Positions 4,781 through 10,205 of a DNA stretch of 10,205 nt are shown here, piece after piece (positions within the stretch are counted from its first letter, which is position 1; each line of letters opens with the position of its first letter). Position numbers and translations under genes: made by a program. The stretch spans positions 1-10,205 of the forward strand of contig DUQT01000264.1 in NCBI GenBank assembly GCA_012837655.1. Reading direction: 5' to 3'. Origin of the DNA: Actinomyces sp. (lineage in GTDB: Bacteria > Actinomycetota > Actinomycetes > Actinomycetales > Actinomycetaceae). A model generated the notes under the pieces. The model was not told where the DNA came from, made no database searches, and saw only the letters and a list, made by a program, of their open reading frames with translations.

Positions 4781-5929
4781 CTACTCGGTGGGGTAGCGCA
4801 CTCCCAGCTGAGCGCGCGCCTTATCCATGATCTCCATAACCGCGATCGTGTCGTCCCACGGCATCGTTTCCGACTGCGTCAACCCCGCGTTCACGCAACG
4901 CGCGACCTCCGCCGCCTGGTACTGGAAACCACCCTGGATGTGGCCATCCCACGTCCACGAAAACGCTTCGGCGGGCATTAGGTCGTCCAACGGCTCCTGG
5001 AAAACCGTGATCCGGCCCGGCTGGTAGAACGCGTCGCGAAATTCAATCCGCCCGTTTCTACAGGACACGTGCGCAGTTGTCGGCGTTTTCGCCCTCATTG
5101 TCGAGGTCGCCGTTGCGATCGCACCAACGTAGGTCATCGCGATTGTTTCGTGCTCATCGATGCCCTCGGGGTTAACCAGGCCGACGGTGTCAACCATCTC
5201 CGGGTTACCAAGGATCGACTGGATGAAGCTGACCGGATAGACGCCCAGGTCCAGTAGCGCTCCCCCACCCAGCTCGAGTTTTTCCAATCGCTCCACGCCA
5301 TCCAGCTTTTGGCCGTGCTCCGCGGAAATCGAAACGATGTCGCCAAGCGCCCCCGAACTGAGCAACTCTCGCGCCATCAACTGGTGTGGCAAGAACCGCG
5401 ACCACATCGCTTCCATTGCGAACAGCCCGGAAACGCGTGCCTCCATGAAAACGTCCTCAGCTTCAGCCGCGTTCAACGTGAAAGATTTTTCGACGAGGAC
5501 GGGCTTGCCGGCCCTCAACGCTAGGAGCGCCAGGTCATGGTGCGCCGGATGCGGAGTGGCGATGTAGACCGCTTCCACGTCCGGGTCGGCGGCAAGTTCG
5601 GCGTAAGATCCGTAGGCTTGCGGAACCGAGTTTCGCTTCGCGAATCGCTGCGCGCGGTCCAGGCTGCGCGACCCTACGGCCACAATATTTCCAGTGGAAA
5701 ACTTGGGGACCTGATCTGCAAAAGCAGACGCTGCCCAACCGGTTCCCATGATGCCCCACTTCAAAGCGGGCGCACTCATCGGGTCCGGAATGGTGAAGTT
5801 AGGCGAGATTTCCAGAATCGCCTCCGGAATCTCAATCGTGGGTGGCTCCATTACGTCCACACCATTCGCCGCGACGTCTGTGTCCACAGACTCAACCGAC
5901 GAGTTATCCAAGTTCGAAGACGAGTTCAT
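4781..5929 (-). CDS. Gfo/Idh/MocA-family NAD(P)-dependent oxidoreductase
   Basis: The 382-residue product is a soluble dehydrogenase of the Gfo/Idh/MocA family, which oxidises or reduces sugars, inositols and related hydroxy compounds with NAD(P). The Rossmann fold starts at LKWGIMGTGWAAS (56-68) with the GxGxxA nucleotide loop at 62-67. The catalytic motif is VEKS with Lys148; Ser149 replaces the usual Pro. GGGALLDLGVYPV (221-233) carries the DxGxYP motif of the catalytic domain. The overall pattern is close to the dihydrodiol/xylose dehydrogenase branch, but the substrate cannot be told. About 50 acidic, Ser-rich residues precede the fold. The start is nevertheless well supported, with AGGAGG 5 bases before ATG 5929, whereas Met51 has no good ribosome site. 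It lies 15 bases after topA and 49 before tmk, so it is probably in their operon, although it has no clear link to replication. Confidence 0.88.
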   Translation of the reverse strand: MNSSSNLDNSSVESVDTDVAANGVDVMEPPTIEIPEAILEISPNFTIPDPMSAPALKWGIMGTGWAASAFADQVPKFSTGNIVAVGSRSLDRAQRFAKRNSVPQAYGSYAELAADPDVEAVYIATPHPAHHDLALLALRAGKPVLVEKSFTLNAAEAEDVFMEARVSGLFAMEAMWSRFLPHQLMARELLSSGALGDIVSISAEHGQKLDGVERLEKLELGGGALLDLGVYPVSFIQSILGNPEMVDTVGLVNPEGIDEHETIAMTYVGAIATATSTMRAKTPTTAHVSCRNGRIEFRDAFYQPGRITVFQEPLDDLMPAEAFSWTWDGHIQGGFQYQAAEVARCVNAGLTQSETMPWDDTIAVMEIMDKARAQLGVRYPTE

Positions 5930-5944
5930 CGCGGCCTCCTGTGC

Positions 5945-8644
5945 CTACTTCTTTGTAGTCGTCTTAGTGGTCTTCCTAGTCGTTTTCTTTGCTGTCTTTG
6001 TGGTCCGCTTCTTAGCGGGTCCCTTTGCGCGCTTTTCAGCCAGTAGCTCGAAAGCGCGTTCTTGAGTTAAGCCTTCAACAGTTTCGGTCTTCGGTACCGA
6101 AATGTTCGTGGTTCCATCCGTAATGTATGGACCCCAGCGACCGTCCTTAACGACGACCTTCTTGTTTGAAACCGGGTCAGCGTCAAACTCGCGTAGCGGA
6201 GGCTTTGCGGTCCTTCGACCACGCCCCTTCGGCTGCGCCAGCAACTTCAGCGCTTCCTCAGTCGTCAACGTGAAGATCTGCTCCTCCGACTCCAGCGACC
6301 TGGAATCCTTACCACGCTTGATGTAGGGCCCGTACCGGCCATTTTGCGCGGTGATAACAACGCCCTCTTCGTCCTTTCCAACTTCGCGCGGAAGGGACAG
6401 AAGCTTCAATGCGTCTTCCAAAGTGACCGTCGCCAAATCCATTGATTTGAACAACGAGGCCGTGGCTGGCTTTATTTTCTTCTTGGAACCAGCTTGCTCT
6501 TCGTCAGAGATGACCTCCGAAACGTAGGGGCCAAATCGACCGTTCAGAGCGGTGATCTCGCGGCCGTTTTCCGGGTTTACGCCCAGGATCCGACCGTCGT
6601 TTTCGGCCTGCTTGAACAGTTCAGCAACCTTTTCAGGAGTCAGCTCATCCGGAGCCACGTCCTCGGGAATATTCGCACGAGTTTCGTCATCGCGTTCCAG
6701 GTACGGGCCGTAGCGACCCACGCGCACGGTCACGCCGTTGCCCAAATCTAGGGAGTTCACCGCGCGAGCGTCAATGTCGCCCAGCGATTCGACCTGGTGG
6801 CGCAGGCCCTGACCGTCCTCCGACACCTTCGGAGCGTCGTCGCCTTCGCCAAGGTAGAACGACTTCAGCCACGCAACCGAGTCCTGATCGCCCGCAGCGA
6901 TATGGTCCAGGCCCTGCTCCATCGTTGCCGTGAAGTCGTAGTCCACCAGGTTGCCCAGGTGCTGTTCAAGCAAACGAGTCACAGAAAACGCCAGCCAGGA
7001 CGGCACCAGCGCCTGCCCGCGCTTTGTCACGTATCCGCGGTCAGTGATCACAGAAATCGTTGCGGCATACGTGGACGGGCGTCCGATTCCGCGATCTTCC
7101 AGCGCTTTAACTAGCGAAGCTTCGGTGTAACGCGGCGGCGGAGTCGTGTCGTGCCCCTCGGGCGTCGCATCCAAAACGTTTACCTTGGAGCCTTCCTCCA
7201 ACTTCGGCAAACGCTGATCCCCGCGCGACTTCTGATCCGCGTAGCGATCATCGTCGCGACTTTCCTCATACGCTGCAAGGAACCCGCGGTGCGTGATGAC
7301 CGTGCCCGAAACTGAAGCAACGACCTTGTGCTCACCGGATGCGAGCGGACCGACCTCTTCCATTTCGGCCGTTTCCATTCCAATGCGCAACGTGTCCGTC
7401 GTTCCCGTGGCGTCAGTCATCTGGGACGCCAGCGTGCGCTTCCAAATCAGATCGTAGAGGGCGAGCTGGGCCGAACTCAGCTGGGTAGCCAGCTGATCTG
7501 GTGTGCGGAAGTTATTGCCCGCTGGGCGAATAGCTTCGTGAGCTTCCTGCGCGCCCTTCGCTTTCTTCGCGTAGAAGCGGGGCTTGTCTGGAACTGCGTC
7601 TGCACCAAAGAGTTCCCTGGCCTGCTTGCGCGATGCGTTAATGGCCTCGTTTGATAGCGCAGTTGAGTCAGTACGCATGTAGGTGATGTAACCGTTTTCG
7701 TACAGGGACTGGGCTGTGCGCATGGTGTCGCGCGCATTCCAACGCAGCTTGCGTCCGGCTTCCTGCTGCAGGGTTGATGTTGTGAACGGGGCTGCCGGGC
7801 GACGCTTGTACGGCTTGTGCTCAACCGCTTCAACGTAGGCGCCACCGTCCCCGAGCTTTGCGATTTGCTCAGACAGTTTGCGAGCCGCGTCCTCGTTCAA
7901 ATGAAGAACTTCGGTTGGCTTCTTTAGGTTTCCGTCATCCTTGAAATCGCGGCCCTGCGCGACGCGCAGACCGTCAACGTGGCTTACGTTCGCGACGAAG
8001 GATTCACCGGATTCCAGCTGAACTTCGATGTCCCAGTAGTTCGCGGAAACGTGCGCCATGCGTTCGCGTTCGCGGTCAACGACCAGGCGGGTTGCGACCG
8101 ACTGCACGCGGCCGGCGGACAGTCCGCGGTTAACTTTGCGCCACAGGACCGGCGAAACTTCGTAGCCGACCAGGCGGTCCAGGATGCGACGGGTTTCTTG
8201 GGCGTCAACCAGGCGGTCGTCAATCTCGCGGGTATTTTCCAGCGCTGCGGTTACGGCTTCCTTGGTGATTTCGTTGAAGACCATGCGCTTGACGGGAACC
8301 TTAGGCTTCAGGACTTCCAGAAGATGCCAGGCGATGGCCTCACCTTCGCGGTCCTCATCTGTTGCCAGGTAGAGTTCGTCAGCTTCCTTCAGCGCGCGAC
8401 GCAGCTCGGTGACAGTTTTTTTCTTGTCGGTATTAACGATGTAGTAGGGCTTGAAGTCATTTTCGATGTCGACCGCGAATCGGCCGAGCGGCCCCTTTTT
8501 CTTGTCGGCAGGCAGTTCTGAGGGTTGCGGCAGGTCACGAATATGCCCTATCGACGCCTTGACTGTGAAGTCGGGCCCGAGGTAGTTGGCGATAGTTTTC
8601 GCCTTAGCCGGAGACTCCACAATAACGAGTTTCTTACCCGCCAC
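5945..8644 (-). CDS. topA: DNA topoisomerase I (type IA)
   Basis: The enzyme relaxes negative supercoils by cutting one strand and passing the other. From GTG 8644 it has 899 residues. I chose this start because GAGGG lies 4 bases upstream and the protein then begins MAGKKLVIVESPAKAK; a GTG at 8671 is less likely. The Toprim domain has Glu10 (VESPAKAK) and the metal-binding Asp96, Asp98 and Glu100 in ATDEDREGEA. Tyr322 in YITYMRTDS is the DNA-linking residue. EAHEAIRP (367-374) and GIGRPSTYA (519-527) complete the core. There are no zinc fingers. Instead four C-terminal modules carry GRYGPY (643), GRFGPY (702), GRYGPY (769) and GRWGPY (835), followed by a Lys/Thr-rich tail from about 872 that probably helps bind DNA. 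This is the actinobacterial form of the enzyme. It heads the run of minus-strand genes down to the hydrolase. Confidence 0.96.
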   Translation of the reverse strand: MAGKKLVIVESPAKAKTIANYLGPDFTVKASIGHIRDLPQPSELPADKKKGPLGRFAVDIENDFKPYYIVNTDKKKTVTELRRALKEADELYLATDEDREGEAIAWHLLEVLKPKVPVKRMVFNEITKEAVTAALENTREIDDRLVDAQETRRILDRLVGYEVSPVLWRKVNRGLSAGRVQSVATRLVVDRERERMAHVSANYWDIEVQLESGESFVANVSHVDGLRVAQGRDFKDDGNLKKPTEVLHLNEDAARKLSEQIAKLGDGGAYVEAVEHKPYKRRPAAPFTTSTLQQEAGRKLRWNARDTMRTAQSLYENGYITYMRTDSTALSNEAINASRKQARELFGADAVPDKPRFYAKKAKGAQEAHEAIRPAGNNFRTPDQLATQLSSAQLALYDLIWKRTLASQMTDATGTTDTLRIGMETAEMEEVGPLASGEHKVVASVSGTVITHRGFLAAYEESRDDDRYADQKSRGDQRLPKLEEGSKVNVLDATPEGHDTTPPPRYTEASLVKALEDRGIGRPSTYAATISVITDRGYVTKRGQALVPSWLAFSVTRLLEQHLGNLVDYDFTATMEQGLDHIAAGDQDSVAWLKSFYLGEGDDAPKVSEDGQGLRHQVESLGDIDARAVNSLDLGNGVTVRVGRYGPYLERDDETRANIPEDVAPDELTPEKVAELFKQAENDGRILGVNPENGREITALNGRFGPYVSEVISDEEQAGSKKKIKPATASLFKSMDLATVTLEDALKLLSLPREVGKDEEGVVITAQNGRYGPYIKRGKDSRSLESEEQIFTLTTEEALKLLAQPKGRGRRTAKPPLREFDADPVSNKKVVVKDGRWGPYITDGTTNISVPKTETVEGLTQERAFELLAEKRAKGPAKKRTTKTAKKTTRKTTKTTTKK

Positions 8645-8693
8645 TTTTCCCTCTTCCTTCCGCGGCTTCACACGCGGATTGCGGTTCTTGGTT

Positions 8694-8710
8694 GGTTAAC
8701 GAAAGGTTAA
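8694..8710. promoter_or_regulatory. Direct repeat GGTTAA-N5-GGTTAA upstream of topA
   Basis: Two GGTTAA copies (8694-8699 and 8705-8710) are 11 bases apart, about one helical turn, and lie about 50 bases upstream of the topA start. They may be a regulator site or part of the promoter region. I could not assign a convincing -35/-10 pair in this 138-base gap; GACAAT just upstream of the repeats is the best -10 candidate, without a good -35. Confidence 0.3.
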
Positions 8711-8740
8711 ATTGTCCGCTTTTCCTACACTTTCGCACAC

Positions 8741-8761
8741 GAGTACGCCTAAAGGCTACTC
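8741..8761. repeat. Inverted repeat between the methyltransferase gene and topA
   Basis: GAGTA-C-GCC and GGC-TACTC pair with one bulged base around the loop TAAA. It lies about 22 bases past the methyltransferase stop (8783-8785). No T run follows on the minus strand, so it may be a weak terminator or an operator for topA. Confidence 0.35.
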
Positions 8762-8782
8762 CCCTAGACACAAATCTCAGAT

Positions 8783-10205
8783 CTACGGGTCGAGTCTTCG
8801 CCTTAGCATACCTGCACGAACTAGATGCGCGATCTGATCATACACGCGCGCACTAATCACTGGTCTGTCCTCATCAGTCAGGACGTGCAGAGCCGAAATG
8901 ATCTGCCCCACTGTTAGTTCCCCGTCGCTGGCTCCCAGGACCGCGGACATGGATGTATTCAATTGTATGCGTCTGCCAAATCCGTCCCCCTGCGTAGCGA
9001 TTATTACCTGTGGATCGACCTGTCCGGGTTCAAAGTGGCGCTCCTCGCGAACGTCTTCGGCGCGTTCGAAAACGGCTTCGTCGGTGATGGTTGGGTTGGA
9101 TATTTCGGGGTTGTTGAATAGTTCCGTCATCGTGCGCCCCACGTAATCGCCCGGAGCGGTCGTAGTTGTCACCACTTCTTCAAACACCCTAACAGGGTCC
9201 CCGGACATTGATTTGCGAGGGCGTTGCAGGGCGATCACTCCCAGGCCAATGCCGGACACATTTCGTTGCTGGAAGTCGTCGAGCCACAGAGAATAGGCAC
9301 GCTCGTACTCCTGCGGTGTCATCATCAGGCGCGCCCCGTTGTCACGCATCCACATCTCAATGTACTGAGCCGGATCAAGCTCCTCGCGCTGCACAACCCA
9401 TGCGTGCAGGCCCGACTCCTCCGCCCACGCCCGCGGATGACCAGCCCAGTCACGATCCTGCCCGATCTCCCAGTTCCCCAACATGAGCGCACGCCCGCCC
9501 TCATTCAGATGCACCCCCGCGCCCGTCACGACCTCGCGCACAAGTTCATCACCAGTCCGCCCCGCATCGCGGTATTCCACAACACCACCATCGCGCAGCG
9601 AGTTCGGCGTAATCACAAACGGCGGGTTCGAGACAATCAGGTCAAAACGCTCCGAATCCGAATCTCCGGCCGCACGGGCAGTCGCCCCCGCAAGCGGCTC
9701 AAACAGCGACCCCAATCGCAAGTCAATGTCGAGTTCGTTCAGCGCGAAATTAAATCTCGCAAACGCGTACGCGCGCTCTGAAAGGTCCGTCGCCACGACC
9801 CGATCCGCGTGCGTCGCCGCATACATTGCAAGGATTCCGCACCCCGTTCCCAGATCGAGGGCGGAGCCGACATGATCGCGAGGAGTCATCTCCAGCAACG
9901 TCCGAGTCGCTCCCCCAATACCCAGCACGTGATCGCGCGCAGGTGCCTGCCCGGTGAGCCCCTCGCCCAAATCCGACGCGATCCACCACTGGTGCCGAAC
10001 CCCATTAATTTCAGCCTCATGCGGTTGCAGTTGAACCAGTGCTCGAACAGTTCCGTCGTCGCGAACCTCCCCCAGTCCGAGCAGCTGCAAACCGTCCAAC
10101 CCGAACTGCGGCAGCGCGCGAGCCACGTCCTCGGAATCAACAACATCCCACAGCACGAAGAGCCGGGTTAACACGGAAAGTATCGACTTATTTTCACGCG
10201 CGACC
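8783..10205 (-). CDS. Class I SAM-dependent methyltransferase (N5-glutamine methyltransferase-like), 5' end outside window
   Basis: The frame is open from the right edge to TAG 8785-8783 and gives 473 residues. A GTG at 10174 could start it, but the codons before it (VARENKSILS) continue the N-terminal pattern typical of this actinobacterial family, in which a line like 'SPLATLVRLFLLGDPV' precedes the conserved Leu/Ala-rich stretch. The true start is therefore probably to the right of the window. SAM motif I is ALDLGTGCGILAMYA (residues 105-119 counted from that GTG), and VVATDLSERA follows. SNPPF (182-186) is the NPP(F/Y) motif of enzymes that methylate glutamine or adenine amide/amino nitrogens, such as PrmB, PrmC and RsmC relatives. 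The C-terminal half (about 300-463) is a further domain that I do not recognise. The target is unknown. It lies 138 bases upstream of topA on the same strand and may be transcribed separately. Confidence 0.82.
   Translation of the reverse strand, partial: VARENKSILSVLTRLFVLWDVVDSEDVARALPQFGLDGLQLLGLGEVRDDGTVRALVQLQPHEAEINGVRHQWWIASDLGEGLTGQAPARDHVLGIGGATRTLLEMTPRDHVGSALDLGTGCGILAMYAATHADRVVATDLSERAYAFARFNFALNELDIDLRLGSLFEPLAGATARAAGDSDSERFDLIVSNPPFVITPNSLRDGGVVEYRDAGRTGDELVREVVTGAGVHLNEGGRALMLGNWEIGQDRDWAGHPRAWAEESGLHAWVVQREELDPAQYIEMWMRDNGARLMMTPQEYERAYSLWLDDFQQRNVSGIGLGVIALQRPRKSMSGDPVRVFEEVVTTTTAPGDYVGRTMTELFNNPEISNPTITDEAVFERAEDVREERHFEPGQVDPQVIIATQGDGFGRRIQLNTSMSAVLGASDGELTVGQIISALHVLTDEDRPVISARVYDQIAHLVRAGMLRRRLDP

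Noticed and set aside
5945..6020. Low-complexity repeat DNA at the 3' end of topA
   Set aside because: It is simply the coding sequence of the Lys/Thr-rich tail common in actinobacterial TopA.

Overview
The window looks like a piece of an actinobacterial chromosome. The evidence is a GC-rich sequence with many GTG starts, a topoisomerase I that lacks zinc fingers and carries repeated GR(Y/F/W)GPY modules plus a Lys-rich tail, a DNA polymerase III delta' subunit with an Arg-type P-loop, and a TAP-like secreted alpha/beta hydrolase. An Actinomycetaceae-like host would fit, but I cannot fix the genus from sequence alone.

Right and centre (about 1210-10205) is a conserved block transcribed entirely on the minus strand. 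In transcription order it holds a SAM methyltransferase whose 5' end is cut by the window edge, then topA, a Gfo/Idh/MocA-family oxidoreductase, tmk, holB, and a lipoprotein alpha/beta hydrolase. From topA onward the gaps are 15, 49, -4 and 25 nt, so topA to the hydrolase is probably one operon. It joins DNA topology control, dTTP supply and the clamp loader, with the oxidoreductase and the exported hydrolase as passengers. A tRNA-Thr(CGT) gene with its own promoter and terminator follows on the same strand.

Left (1-1029) is accessory DNA that abuts the 3' end of the tRNA-Thr gene, the usual place for integrative elements. It holds a plus-strand XRE-type regulator whose reading frame runs into the antisense of the tRNA. 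A divergent excisionase-like small HTH gene faces it. A third gene overlaps the end of the HTH gene; its short N-terminus resembles HTH-containing replication proteins of phages and integrative elements, and it is cut after about 41 codons by the end of an IS3-family insertion sequence. No integrase gene is visible, so this reads as one edge of a prophage or integrative element damaged by an IS.

I see no CRISPR array, rRNA or clearly new defence system. The most interesting parts are the XRE gene/tRNA overlap, the compact divergent control region at 651-733, and the IS-broken gene.
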